Of a DNA stretch of 64,000 bases, positions 16,797 to 26,034 are shown piece by piece (position 1 is the first letter of the stretch; each line of letters opens with the position of its first letter). A program made the translations under genes and the position numbers. The notes beneath the pieces were generated by a model. It saw only the letters and a list, made by a program, of their open reading frames with translations, was not told the DNA's origin and searched no databases. This DNA comes from Providencia rettgeri. GTDB lineage: Bacteria; Pseudomonadota; Gammaproteobacteria; Enterobacterales; Enterobacteriaceae. The stretch is from positions 496,001 through 560,000 of the forward strand of contig NZ_CP017671.1 of NCBI RefSeq assembly GCF_001874625.1, read 5' to 3'.

Positions 16797-18023
16797 TTAC
16801 TGTAAAAGCTGGCTCAACTGGCTATATAAACCTTGAGCACTCTTTTTGTAACCCTCAACAGACAAGTGTACATTGTCTGGTCGTGCTAAGTCTTGTGCTG
16901 CCCATGTACGGATTGAACAAGGGCCACCCATAAAGGCTTGCCAGTCCCAAAACAGCGTATGTTCCTGAGCTGAAACAGATTTCTGAATTTGAATAACATT
17001 CATTAAGTTTACAGGCATTTGAGCTTGGCAATTCATGGCATCATTAAATTTAATCGAATCATTCGGCCCGACTAATAAAATAACGCTATTTGGCATTTGC
17101 TGGCGGATTAAGCGGATTTTAGCGCGTAAATTTTGCTCATAAGCGGCAAGGTCTAACGTATCATTAAAGGCTTCATTAGTACCATAAGCTAAAATCACCA
17201 TATCAGGTGACAGCTGAGCTAAAGTCTCACTCCATTGTGGTTGCCATTTATCTACCATACTAAGTGTTGCACCATTGATCCCTAGCGCGGAAAGCATAAC
17301 CCCTGGCTTTTGTGAACGTACGAGCCAGCCACCAATCTTTAACCCAGCACTTTTATTGACCGTAACCTCTGCGGGTAACTGGGTGTTAACCGGGGTTGAA
17401 AAATACCACTGATAGCCTGTTGCTGGGAGTGCAACATTAGGTGAAACAGCTGGAGCCACACTCATTTGAGAGTCATTCGCGCTCTGGTATAGCGTTTGAA
17501 GCTGATAGGCCCCTAGAGCCGGTTGTAACGGCTTGAGTAGCACTTTACTCTTTGCGGCTTGTGGTTCAGCAATCATTCCCCCTAAGGGGTAATCAAAACG
17601 CTCATCTTTACGGCTAGAAGAAAGTGACCATTCTTTTTTCTCGCTCATGCGGTTAATGGTTGCAGTACGTTGCCCCGGAATAGAAATAGGAGGAATAAAG
17701 CCAGGACCTGCATCACCATAACGTTGCTGAAATAAACTCCTTAAATTGCCGCTGAAAAAATCAGCCGCAGTGTGGGAATCACCAATTTGAATAATATGAA
17801 CTTGCTGGTTACCTTGACGTAATTTATTTGCTAATTGCGTTAAATTAGGCTCAGCATTGTTGATTAATTGCCCTTGAGATATAACAGTTTGTCCTTGTTT
17901 CGAACTTGGTATGCGCGTTTTGTCTGATGTATTTTGACAAGACAATAAGCCCAACGATAGCAGTGCAATGATGCTACCCGCTAAAATTTTGAGCTTAGCT
18001 TGACGCAGATTGTTCAGTTTCAT
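16797..18023 (-). CDS. SGNH-hydrolase lipoprotein, probable peptidoglycan O-acetyl esterase or transferase
   Basis: A 408-residue protein with a lipoprotein signal (LGLLSC, Cys29) and SGNH blocks: IQIGDSHTAAD with the nucleophile Ser (~83), LAYGTNEAF (block III Asn) and DNVHLSVEGY (catalytic Asp/His). A ~120-residue beta-rich insert between blocks I and III resembles the carbohydrate-binding insert of Ape1-type esterases. It overlaps the upstream SGNH gene by 29 bp and follows an MBOAT acetyltransferase. It therefore likely removes or transfers O-acetyl groups on periplasmic glycan, most likely MurNAc. Ape1 versus PatB roles cannot be settled from sequence. Confidence 0.75.
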   Translation of the reverse strand: MKLNNLRQAKLKILAGSIIALLSLGLLSCQNTSDKTRIPSSKQGQTVISQGQLINNAEPNLTQLANKLRQGNQQVHIIQIGDSHTAADFFSGNLRSLFQQRYGDAGPGFIPPISIPGQRTATINRMSEKKEWSLSSSRKDERFDYPLGGMIAEPQAAKSKVLLKPLQPALGAYQLQTLYQSANDSQMSVAPAVSPNVALPATGYQWYFSTPVNTQLPAEVTVNKSAGLKIGGWLVRSQKPGVMLSALGINGATLSMVDKWQPQWSETLAQLSPDMVILAYGTNEAFNDTLDLAAYEQNLRAKIRLIRQQMPNSVILLVGPNDSIKFNDAMNCQAQMPVNLMNVIQIQKSVSAQEHTLFWDWQAFMGGPCSIRTWAAQDLARPDNVHLSVEGYKKSAQGLYSQLSQLLQ

Positions 18024-19164
18024 GAGGTTCCTTTTCTTCCTCTGCTTCGAAATGGATCAATGAGAAAACTTTTTCTGCAATAAGTTGTTGCCCTTTACTG
18101 CTGAAATGAATCCCATCGCCACTTCTCAATTTAATTGTACTGCTTTCATCGCCGATATAGTCAGAGTAGTTATCGCCTTTATATTTAAAGACATCATTGA
18201 CAGAAAAATAAATTTCGCCGTTACTTTCAACTTCAGACTGGTAGAGGCTTCTTAAGAATTTCATACCATCGGATAGCGTATTTTTACGCATATTAGGAGG
18301 ACCAACCCAAATAACATCTACATTGTGCTGGCGTGCGGTCGATATTATATCATTAATACGCTCTCGGTAAACTTTTTCCCAGTCTTCACTTTTAAATTTG
18401 ACGTATTTATAACCTGTTTTTGGTGGCATATCCCAAGGGTCATTAGGCCCTAAGAAAACAACAAGAACTTTAATATTAGGGTTATCATTCAATGCCTTAG
18501 CGATAGTTTGGGGCCAGTTGAAAAAGCGTGGATAGGCAAGGCCAGTGCTTTGTTTGCTTAAATTAATGCTATCGATATTATATTTTTTCAATAGCTTGTT
18601 CTTAACATGTGGAGCAATGCCTTGCATCATTGAGTCTCCTGCAAATAGAACTTGCTGGCCTTTTTCAATGTTGGCTATATGCTTCTCTACAATAGGTTGG
18701 TTTTGCTTGATAGCTAAGTGACTTAAATTGCCCTTGAGGCTTTTTGCTCTCGCTTGTGGGCGCTTAAGCAACTCAGGGAAAGTTATTGATAAGCTGTCTG
18801 CTGGGTAGATATAACCATTCATAAAATGCAGGCCCACTTGAAAACCGTCTGGGAAACTCAGCTTCTTGTTTTTATTTGCTAATGCTAATTCAGCGGCTTG
18901 CTGGTCGTCTTGTGCTTTTTGCCCTGAAGCATGATAAGTAAATACACTTCCCGCCTCGAGAGCACCGTCATGTAAATAAGCACCGTAATCCCAAATAGGG
19001 TTTCCTGCCATTTTCGCCCATGGTGTATCTTGATGATATTTTTGTTGCCAGAATCGCTCCAAAGAACCTTGGTTTAACCAAATCAACAACAGTCCTGCTA
19101 GTAACACAATAACTAAAACTTGGCCGGTTTTAATTAGGTTTTTTTTAAACTCAGAAGTTAGCAT
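17995..19164 (-). CDS. Membrane-anchored DUF459/SGNH-family protein of the O-acetylation operon
   Basis: A 389-residue protein with an N-terminal transmembrane anchor (~13-30) and a periplasmic SGNH-like domain: VLFAGDSMMQGI (Ser nucleophile ~179), VVFLGPNDPWDM (block III) and SGDGIHFSSKGQQ (Asp/His). It belongs to the DUF459-type group often paired with MBOAT proteins, where the SGNH partner places the acetyl group on the polymer. It overlaps the MBOAT gene by 14 bp. The acidic C-terminal tail (FEAEEEKEPHETEQSASS) is unusual and may be unstructured. Confidence 0.75.
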   Translation of the reverse strand: MLTSEFKKNLIKTGQVLVIVLLAGLLLIWLNQGSLERFWQQKYHQDTPWAKMAGNPIWDYGAYLHDGALEAGSVFTYHASGQKAQDDQQAAELALANKNKKLSFPDGFQVGLHFMNGYIYPADSLSITFPELLKRPQARAKSLKGNLSHLAIKQNQPIVEKHIANIEKGQQVLFAGDSMMQGIAPHVKNKLLKKYNIDSINLSKQSTGLAYPRFFNWPQTIAKALNDNPNIKVLVVFLGPNDPWDMPPKTGYKYVKFKSEDWEKVYRERINDIISTARQHNVDVIWVGPPNMRKNTLSDGMKFLRSLYQSEVESNGEIYFSVNDVFKYKGDNYSDYIGDESSTIKLRSGDGIHFSSKGQQLIAEKVFSLIHFEAEEEKEPHETEQSASS

Positions 19165-20569
19165 AAATAAACCCCGGCATACCTGAAGGTGAAAGCATAA
19201 ACATAATTGTTAAAACAAGAGCAAGTGGAATAGGGTAGTAATACCAAGGGATACCTTGGTATTTTTTCGCCACATAATGGTAACCTTGTACAAAGTAAGG
19301 ATAGGTAATGAGTAAGACCCAAAATGCAATAAGCAGACCTAGGCTTGCATTAATTGATGCAATAAAGCCTGGGGCAATAATTTGATTAACCATTAATATC
19401 GCATCATCAAAAGAAGCACTACGGAAAAAGATCCAAGCAAAACAGACAAAATGGAAAGTGATAATTCGTGAGACCCAAATTGATAATGTTTTATTAGGGA
19501 GTGCCTTTGTCCGACCCAATTTTTCCATACACAAACTCTTTAAATTGAGTAAAACAATCCCTAAGCCATGTATTGCTCCCCACACCACGAACGTCATTGC
19601 GGCACCATGCCAGAGTCCGGAGATCACCATAGCAAGGAATACATTAGCATTCATACGGCTAAAGCCTTTGCGGTTACCTCCTAGTGGGATATAAATATAA
19701 TCACGAATAAAAGTCGATAGGCTAATATGCCAACGTGCCCAAAATTCTTTTAGGTTTGCGGCTAAATAAGGGGCATTAAAGTTAACGGGTACTCTGAAAC
19801 CTAATAATAAGGCGATGCCCGTAACAAGGTTGGTGTAACCGGAAAAGTTAAAGTAGATATTCCATGCATAGGCATAAGTGGCTACTAAGATCTCTCCTGC
19901 GCTATATCCGATAGGGGCATCAAAAACAGGGTTAACAAAATTTTCGGATAAGTAAGAACTAAATAAAAAGAGCTTAATTAGCGCCAGTGAAATCAACAGG
20001 ATTGCCTTGCGACTATTGAGAATGGTTCGGCTTTCTGCTTGGATTTGAGGCATGAAATTTTTTGCGCGGTTAATCGGCCCCGCCACAATACTTGGAAAAA
20101 ATGCAAGGTATAAAGCGACATCGAAAAAATCAGCTTTAGGAATTTCTTTACGGCATACTGAAACTGTATAACTAACAGAGTGGAATGCATAAAAAGAAAG
20201 ACCGAGTGGAGCCAGTATTTCAAGAATAGGGAGCCCAACACTAAAACCAAATTTATCTAAAGTTTGCTGAATACTTTCTTGAAAGAAAGAATAATATTTA
20301 AAGTAGGTGAAGTAACCGATAATAACTGTGGCTAGGATGAGATAGACCCATCGATTTGATAGCCAATTTGTCACCCAGTTTGTGAGAAAATAAATGAATA
20401 GGGTATAACCAAATAAAATATAGGCAAAATCAGGGTTAAACGAATAAACAAAAAAATAGCTTGCGGTAATTAGTAGACCATTTTGTAGTTTTGCACTGGG
20501 CTGACAAGCCCAATAAATAAGAAAAAATATCAAGAAAGAGCCAAGAAACTCAAAAGAGAAGAAATTCAT
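19151..20569 (-). CDS. MBOAT-family membrane O-acetyltransferase (PatA/AlgI-like)
   Basis: A 472-residue protein with 10 or more membrane segments. It carries the MBOAT signature: FWARWHISLSTFIRDYIYIPLGG, then VISGLWHGAAMTFVVWGAIHG with the invariant His. It moves acetyl groups across the inner membrane for transfer by the two SGNH proteins encoded downstream with overlapping frames. Providencia is known for O-acetylated peptidoglycan, so the operon probably serves that modification. A capsule or exopolysaccharide target is the alternative, but no polysaccharide genes are nearby. Confidence 0.85.
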   Translation of the reverse strand: MNFFSFEFLGSFLIFFLIYWACQPSAKLQNGLLITASYFFVYSFNPDFAYILFGYTLFIYFLTNWVTNWLSNRWVYLILATVIIGYFTYFKYYSFFQESIQQTLDKFGFSVGLPILEILAPLGLSFYAFHSVSYTVSVCRKEIPKADFFDVALYLAFFPSIVAGPINRAKNFMPQIQAESRTILNSRKAILLISLALIKLFLFSSYLSENFVNPVFDAPIGYSAGEILVATYAYAWNIYFNFSGYTNLVTGIALLLGFRVPVNFNAPYLAANLKEFWARWHISLSTFIRDYIYIPLGGNRKGFSRMNANVFLAMVISGLWHGAAMTFVVWGAIHGLGIVLLNLKSLCMEKLGRTKALPNKTLSIWVSRIITFHFVCFAWIFFRSASFDDAILMVNQIIAPGFIASINASLGLLIAFWVLLITYPYFVQGYHYVAKKYQGIPWYYYPIPLALVLTIMFMLSPSGMPGFIYANF

Positions 20570-20742
20570 ATTAGACTCAAAGATGTTAATTATTTTGGTA
20601 GAAGATGAGCATATGATATTTGATCTCTTCTTCTATGCAATCAGAATATTGCTCGTCATATTTTGAGTAATGATTTTGTTGGCGGCATTCAATTCCCCCG
20701 CAGGGTATCTGCCTGCTATAACATGAGCAATTTATAGCGATA

Positions 20743-20772
20743 AAAAAATCCACTTTGTTAAGTGGATTTTTT
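20743..20772 (-). terminator. Rho-independent terminator downstream of bax
   Basis: A 12-bp stem (AAAAAATCCACT with AGTGGATTTTTT) around TTTGTT/A, 27 bp past the bax stop. The A/T-flanked stem gives a U-run on either strand. Confidence 0.8.
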
Positions 20773-20798
20773 ATATCTTGTACCTGGTGATACAATAA

Positions 20799-21605
20799 TT
20801 AGATGCGAGTGGCAGCTCTTTTTTGAGCTTGTGTAATCAGTTCTTCATTACTCGCGTACATTTCTTGTAAATAACGGTTATAGGATGAACCTAACTCGGA
20901 GTACCCTTTCATATCATTGATAAGTTTTGTGGTATCTAACTCATCTTTTGATAGGCGTTGTTTTGCTCGTGAACTACGTAGTGATTCATAAGCATTATGG
21001 GTATTCATATTCTTCATATACGCTGTCACGGTATCTTCAACTGAAGAGTATGCTGAATAGCCTTTAACTTTACCTTTGTTAGTTCGGCACCCACTTCCGC
21101 AGCGCATACCAAATAAGTTACCGTTCTGTAATGCAAGTTGTGATGTACCCCAACCTGATTCTGTTGCTGCTTGTGTGGCCACTAAATGCGTTGGCATGAT
21201 ATCTACGCGACTTAATAGCTTATCCCAATTGATGCGTTTTGGGTTGCTACATTTCATACCATAGCTATCACAGATTTGGCTAAGACGGCGCAGTTCTTGA
21301 GCGCTCCATTTTTTATTTGCGCGAACGGATAATAACCAATTGCGCTCTTCCATAATCTGCTTATTAACTTTTTCAATAACAGGGACAACCGTTTTCAAAA
21401 ATGCTTTCTTTCGTGGTGTACCAGAAGGGTATTTACGTAAATCAGGGAGTGATGTTTTGGCCTGACTTACATTTTGCACAGTTTTATTAGAGTACTCTTT
21501 ATTGAGCATTGTGCTGGTACTGGTGGAGCCCATACTGAGGCTCGAAAATAAAAGTAAAAATAAGAAAGCGAAGACGGCGTTTGTCCTCATCGTTCGAGAG
21601 GGCAT
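20799..21605 (-). CDS. bax: Bax-like exported glucosaminidase-family protein
   Basis: A 268-residue protein with a signal sequence (~1-26) and a C-terminal endo-beta-N-acetylglucosaminidase domain. It shares long blocks with E. coli Bax: LPDLRKYPSGTPRKKAFL, PTHLVATQAATESGWGTSQLA (with the catalytic Glu in TESGWG), NLFGMRCGSGCRTNKGKVKGYSAYSS and SSYNRYLQEMY. It probably cleaves peptidoglycan between sugars. The start is supported by AGGAG six bases before the ATG. It is transcribed alone, next to the O-acetylation operon whose product would limit such enzymes. Confidence 0.9.
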   Translation of the reverse strand: MPSRTMRTNAVFAFLFLLLFSSLSMGSTSTSTMLNKEYSNKTVQNVSQAKTSLPDLRKYPSGTPRKKAFLKTVVPVIEKVNKQIMEERNWLLSVRANKKWSAQELRRLSQICDSYGMKCSNPKRINWDKLLSRVDIMPTHLVATQAATESGWGTSQLALQNGNLFGMRCGSGCRTNKGKVKGYSAYSSVEDTVTAYMKNMNTHNAYESLRSSRAKQRLSKDELDTTKLINDMKGYSELGSSYNRYLQEMYASNEELITQAQKRAATRI

Positions 21606-22086
21606 TTGCTTCTCCTAAGTATCTCTGAACAAAATTCGAGCGAATATTAGCAGATTAAATTTTTACGAGCTACTTTTATCCGGCTAATATTAGATAAACT
21701 TCTGTATTGGGTTGTGGGTTTTTTTGTTTATTTTTAACTGTATTGATTTTGATGTAAAAATAATATTTTTACATCTAGTTTTTATGGTTATATATTAAAA
21801 TGTCTTACTTGTTTTTACTTTGAATGGCTGCACTTAAGTTAAATTCGATTATTTATCATACAGTTCACTTAGTTATTATAAGGCTATTTTGCTCAATAAA
21901 TAGCCACCTGGTCGCTTATTTTATAATCAAAATGGGAAAGGCCTCTTTTTCCTAACGATAAAAGAGGGAACAAAAGTGAAATACAAATAGGCGGTATGAA
22001 AGGTAAAAAAAGCGAGTTAAGCTTCATTTTTACTCGTCACCTTGACCGTGATAATTTCGTTTAAGTGAGCAATTTTTAGGGGAAAT
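21606..22086. other. Intergenic region, 481 bp, AT-rich
   Basis: It lies between the 3' end of the DUF4056 gene and the promoter of bax. An 8-bp hairpin (CCTCTTTT with AAAAGAGG, 21942-21967) has no U-tract. I see no ORF with a ribosome site and no recognisable operator. Confidence 0.45.
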
Positions 22087-23232
22087 TTAGGGTTGTAAAA
22101 TCTGTTGCTGTATATCTTGTTGTTTAGCTTCTTCTGCAAGGGCCGGGAAGTCCGCAACAGTCCAATAATGGTTTGGTACAGGAAGTTGTCTCATATTTTC
22201 AGTGGGTTGCAAACGTAACTGAGCAAGTAGTGGTAAATTGTATTGTAGGTAGTTATCTGGCAGCGTTAATCGCAACCCTCCCTGAGGTATGATTTGAGTC
22301 GGTATTAAAGGTAGTCTGTCATCGCTGGTATTATAGTCCCTTGTTAATACAAGGAATTTTTCAGGTACTCTCCGGTAGCTATTCCACCATAGGCCATCAA
22401 TGTTATCGAACATTTTACTTGTTTCGGCTCTATTTGATGCGCCCAATTGGTGCAGGGCTAAAGGTAAGATATTTTCTATGGATTGAGAAAAAACCGGCAA
22501 AGAGTTCGCTCGACCCTGCAAAATAACGGTCATTGCAAGGCGTGCTCCGAGCAAATTAGAGTAAAGATCTTCAGGGGAAAAAGCCGAGATCCCTTCTGAA
22601 AAGCCTGGAACCGATTGATAACCATACCATTGTGCAATTTCGTGCCATACGGCAAGTTGGAAAGCAAGTTTAGCCGCAAGATAGGCACTGAGCGTATAAC
22701 GTTGGTATGCAGATGGCGGTGGCGTAAAGGGGCTGAAATGAATTTGTCTACTGGCCAGTTCTTCACTTAGTGAAAGTGTCCATTCTTGGCCAAGGCGTGG
22801 ATAAATTTGGCTGAATAAGTAAAAAGTATAATCTGCAGTATCTCTGACATGCGAGATATCAATAAACCCACCTTTATCTGTATATAATAAGCCAATTTTT
22901 TCATTACTAAGCCCCATTAAAGCTGCACTTGCCCCTAAAAAGCTATCATTATAATGATGCTCACCAAGGCTATCGGCTTCTACAATATTATCGATAGTAT
23001 AAAAAGGAACGGGGAGCCCCCATAATTGTGCTTGGAGGTTGTACCCGAAGGCACAGCATGCACGTAAGCCTTGAGGAGGAACTAATGAAGGAATAACGGA
23101 CCAATCTTGTGTAGCTTCTTCAAAGGTATGCGAAGTTAATACGGGGGAAATAGCGGGCAATTCAAGCTTGCTATGATTTTGGCATGCAGTTAATAGCAAG
23201 GCTAAACAAGACGCTTGAACCCACTTAAACAT
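22087..23232 (-). CDS. DUF4056-family lipoprotein
   Basis: A 381-residue protein with a lipobox (LLLTAC, Cys17) and the DUF4056 pattern: RACCAFGYNLQAQLWGLPVPFYTIDNI, GLLYTDKGGFIDISHVRDTADYT, WHEIAQWYGYQ and GFSEGISAFSPEDLYSNLLGARLA. The His/Asp in DISHVRD and His-Glu in WHEIAQWYG could form a metal-dependent active site; that is my reading, not established. It is the last of three genes joined by 1-bp overlaps with two outer-membrane barrels, so it probably works at the outer membrane. Function is unknown. Confidence 0.7.
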   Translation of the reverse strand: MFKWVQASCLALLLTACQNHSKLELPAISPVLTSHTFEEATQDWSVIPSLVPPQGLRACCAFGYNLQAQLWGLPVPFYTIDNIVEADSLGEHHYNDSFLGASAALMGLSNEKIGLLYTDKGGFIDISHVRDTADYTFYLFSQIYPRLGQEWTLSLSEELASRQIHFSPFTPPPSAYQRYTLSAYLAAKLAFQLAVWHEIAQWYGYQSVPGFSEGISAFSPEDLYSNLLGARLAMTVILQGRANSLPVFSQSIENILPLALHQLGASNRAETSKMFDNIDGLWWNSYRRVPEKFLVLTRDYNTSDDRLPLIPTQIIPQGGLRLTLPDNYLQYNLPLLAQLRLQPTENMRQLPVPNHYWTVADFPALAEEAKQQDIQQQILQP

Positions 23233-24377
23233 TAAAACGCCTCCCCGACCTGAAAATAGACACCAGTGCTATTACGGCCAATGCCGAAATCCAAACGTAC
23301 ATTCATTCTTGGCTTAAATTCAAAGCGATACCCGACACCAACAGTAGGGAGCCAGTGGCTTTGACCTAGTTCGGACGGTGTATCGCTCATCGTCCCTGTG
23401 CCTAACCAACCGACAATACCATGACGCCAATCTAGCTTATGCCTAATTTCTATTTGGCTAGTGAATATATTATTGTCGCGATAGCGACCTTCGTAATAGC
23501 CTCGCATTCGATTACCATTACCTAATAACGATAATTGATTCCATGGCACATTACCTGTTGAAAACCGCGCATAATTATCAAGTGCAACCACGGTATCTTC
23601 GGCAATCTGATGGTAGTAAGCGTATTGTAATTGCGTGGTTTGAAAACGGGTGTCGCTACCAAGATTTGGCGCAAAATAAGTGTAAGTCACTTCAAAGGTT
23701 TGCCCTTGGTATGCGTTAGGCAAAAAATCGCGGGTATCATAACTATAATAGGCGCTGACCCCTGAGTTGATAACAGAACGCCCACCGACGGAATTAGCGA
23801 AGTACTTTTTTGCACCATCATCTGGGTCGCTGGCATTAATTGATGAAAAGTTCCAACCGAGTCCAATATAAGTGGCATCCGTTAGTTTATACAATGCTCT
23901 TGGCGTTATTTGGAATTCTTGGGAATGGTACTTTTCTTTATTATGGTCGTTTTTACCTGCAGAATAGCCCTTTCCCCAATAATAAGTAGGAATGTTATTG
24001 ATGGTACCCGAAATAAATAATCGCCACTGGTCGTTATCAATAAAATTATAATTAGTGAAATTCAAACCAAATGCGCCTGTAGATGAAGCGAAGCCACTTA
24101 ACCCAATTGAAGAAGGTTGCGTTTGTTTATCTTCTTTATCTATCCGGTATAAACCAACCAGCGCAGTACCGATGCCTATCCCCATTTCAGGGGTATAAAA
24201 AGGCCCCGGCAAAACGCCCCAATCAATGGGTTTGCTGTCATCAAAGCTGTTTTCCCCCCCGAGGTTGTTTAACCAGCCATCAATTTGTTGGCGGTCGGGG
24301 AGAATATCTGCTTTAGCAGGGAAAAGAATAAAAAGGCTGACCAATGCCAGCCTTTGGATAATAGCCGAATACCACAT
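23232..24377 (-). CDS. BamA/TamA-like (Omp85 superfamily) outer-membrane barrel lacking POTRA domains
   Basis: A 381-residue exported protein (signal ~1-23, ending AKA). It resembles the C-terminal barrel of surface-antigen D15 proteins: GIGIGTALVGLYR, the RGYYEGRYRDNN motif (L6-like R-G-Y), EIRHKLDWRHGIVGWLGTGTM and a terminal strand ending GVYFQVGEAF. No POTRA repeats fit in the ~70 residues before the barrel. Such short Omp85 relatives may be lipid or protein translocators. It overlaps both neighbours by one base (TAATG). Confidence 0.75.
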   Translation of the reverse strand: MWYSAIIQRLALVSLFILFPAKADILPDRQQIDGWLNNLGGENSFDDSKPIDWGVLPGPFYTPEMGIGIGTALVGLYRIDKEDKQTQPSSIGLSGFASSTGAFGLNFTNYNFIDNDQWRLFISGTINNIPTYYWGKGYSAGKNDHNKEKYHSQEFQITPRALYKLTDATYIGLGWNFSSINASDPDDGAKKYFANSVGGRSVINSGVSAYYSYDTRDFLPNAYQGQTFEVTYTYFAPNLGSDTRFQTTQLQYAYYHQIAEDTVVALDNYARFSTGNVPWNQLSLLGNGNRMRGYYEGRYRDNNIFTSQIEIRHKLDWRHGIVGWLGTGTMSDTPSELGQSHWLPTVGVGYRFEFKPRMNVRLDFGIGRNSTGVYFQVGEAF

Positions 24378-25360
24378 TAAAAACGGAATTCTCCAGAAAT
24401 AAAGAAGCTATTTCGATTATTAAATCCAACCTCGGTTAAAACATTAAAGTTACGAGTAAACTCGACTCGAGCACCGACAGTATTATTCCATTTATGGGCA
24501 AGGTGCTGTTTGACGTCGAATTTCATATTGGGATCATTTAATAACCCCATTAAACCATCTAGTTCAGGAGGCATATTAAGTTTACTAACATCACCTTTAA
24601 AACGTTGAGTAATATCTTGGTACATCGCACCAGTCCAAACTTGAACTTTGGTATTCCCTTGTCCATCGAACATTGGATCAAATATAAATTCATAACCAAC
24701 TCTAGGTGTGACTACGAATGCTGTGATTTCGCCGTCTAGTATATCAAGGCTTGTTCTTGTATAGTTAAAATCTAACGTGCTAAAAAATTGGTTATAACCT
24801 CCAGCGAATGTTACCCCACCACCATAGGTTTTGCCTTTAAAATCTAGCTCGAAAGGTAATCCCACTAATTCATCTAATAATTGCCCGCCAAGGTAAACCC
24901 CTTTTAATTTACTTGTTGAATTTCCTTTTGTTTTTCCATAAACACCATAAATATTCATAAATGGAAATACCCAAGTATCTAATTTCAGCATGTGAGATTC
25001 ATTTTTTTCGCGAGTATGACCTGCTTCAACAGCTACAATTTTTGATAGATCAGGAAAGCGAGGGCTTTCAAATGCGATCTTATCAACAATAATATCTTGA
25101 CGTAGGTTCATATAACCATAGCTTGCACCAAATGGCTCCGGCAAATCATAACCGCGGGCACGTGCTTCATCACCCCAAATCGGCAGTACTCGTGACTCTG
25201 TAGCAGAAGAACGAGTAATACCGCCTTCGTTATTGTTTTGTGGCACCCCTGACTCACTAACTGATACTGAAAATAATGGACGGTCGCTATCGGCAAAGCT
25301 TACGGGAATACATAAAAAAGAAGAAAGGATTAGCACATGACTGAATTGGATGCGTTTCAT
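24377..25360 (-). CDS. Predicted outer-membrane beta-barrel protein of unknown function
   Basis: A 327-residue protein with a signal peptide (~1-23, ending SFA), a soluble stretch to ~70 and then alternating strands ending FFISGEFRF, a terminal-Phe barrel signature. I do not recognise the family. It is the first gene of the three-gene envelope operon (with a short Omp85 barrel and a DUF4056 lipoprotein). The tight 1-bp overlaps imply a joint role, perhaps an outer-membrane export or lipid-handling unit; that is speculation. Confidence 0.7.
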   Translation of the reverse strand: MKRIQFSHVLILSSFLCIPVSFADSDRPLFSVSVSESGVPQNNNEGGITRSSATESRVLPIWGDEARARGYDLPEPFGASYGYMNLRQDIIVDKIAFESPRFPDLSKIVAVEAGHTREKNESHMLKLDTWVFPFMNIYGVYGKTKGNSTSKLKGVYLGGQLLDELVGLPFELDFKGKTYGGGVTFAGGYNQFFSTLDFNYTRTSLDILDGEITAFVVTPRVGYEFIFDPMFDGQGNTKVQVWTGAMYQDITQRFKGDVSKLNMPPELDGLMGLLNDPNMKFDVKQHLAHKWNNTVGARVEFTRNFNVLTEVGFNNRNSFFISGEFRF

Positions 25361-25544
25361 AACATTGGCTCAATTTTAGGAAGTAAAGGGGGTGTAAAAG
25401 CAGATTATTATTCGTCTTACAGCGATAATCGGAATTTTATCATTAATCTTTTTTTAGGGATAGCGCTTAATGCTTTTTTATTAACTCTTTGGGTAAAATG
25501 AGTGTAGGTTGATAGTTTGTTTAAGATTGTGCTTTCCAAAACCG

Positions 25545-25580
25545 AAAAATAGGTGCCGATAGACAAAAGGTTACCGGCAC
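25545..25580 (-). terminator. Terminator downstream of the small 60-residue gene
   Basis: A 9-bp stem including one G-U pair (GTGCCGGTA with TATCGGCAC on the minus strand) is followed after three bases by a run of five U. It lies 16 bp beyond the 60-residue ORF stop, which supports that ORF being expressed. Confidence 0.7.
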
Positions 25581-25595
25581 GAAGAGCGTAAAAGA

Positions 25596-25778
25596 TTATT
25601 TTTTATTCTGTTGGTGAAACTTAACACGTTCATGAAAATAGGCTTTTAAGTGATCTTCCATTTGATGGATTTTTTGTTCTAAAGCATGTACGAATACTTC
25701 GTCGCTATTCATATTGTAAACACGCTGCATTGCGAGTTCGTCAATGTATTCTTTTTGTGCTTCTGTCAGGTCAATCAT
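25596..25778 (-). CDS. Small hypothetical protein (60 aa)
   Basis: A charged, probably helical 60-residue protein (MIDLTEAQKEYIDELAMQ...) with a basic C-terminus (HQQNKK). AGGTG lies seven bases before the ATG, and a good terminator follows the stop, so it is likely a real single-gene unit. I do not recognise the family. The heptad-like spacing of Leu/Ala/Val in the middle suggests a short coiled coil and possible dimerisation. Confidence 0.6.
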   Translation of the reverse strand: MIDLTEAQKEYIDELAMQRVYNMNSDEVFVHALEQKIHQMEDHLKAYFHERVKFHQQNKK

Positions 25779-26034
25779 ATTCTCACACCTATATAGATAG
25801 AAATTAGTTCTTTTGCCTCATCAATACGAAGCAAGTCAGAGAAAGGAGGTCATTGTGCCTCAGCCAATAGCGTATGAAAAGTAGAATAAATTATTATCGA
25901 ATAATGATTATTGGTTTACTTAGTTACAATATAAAGGATCAAATCACAATCTGAATTTGTTAAGAATATTCACAATATTCTTAATGAATATAAGCTGATA
26001 TCCTCGCTAAAGTCACTTATTAATAGGCCTTAAA

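Noticed and set aside
20586-20795. Minus-strand ORF of 69 codons downstream of bax
   Set aside because: It contains the bax terminator hairpin, has a low-complexity composition and no ribosome site.
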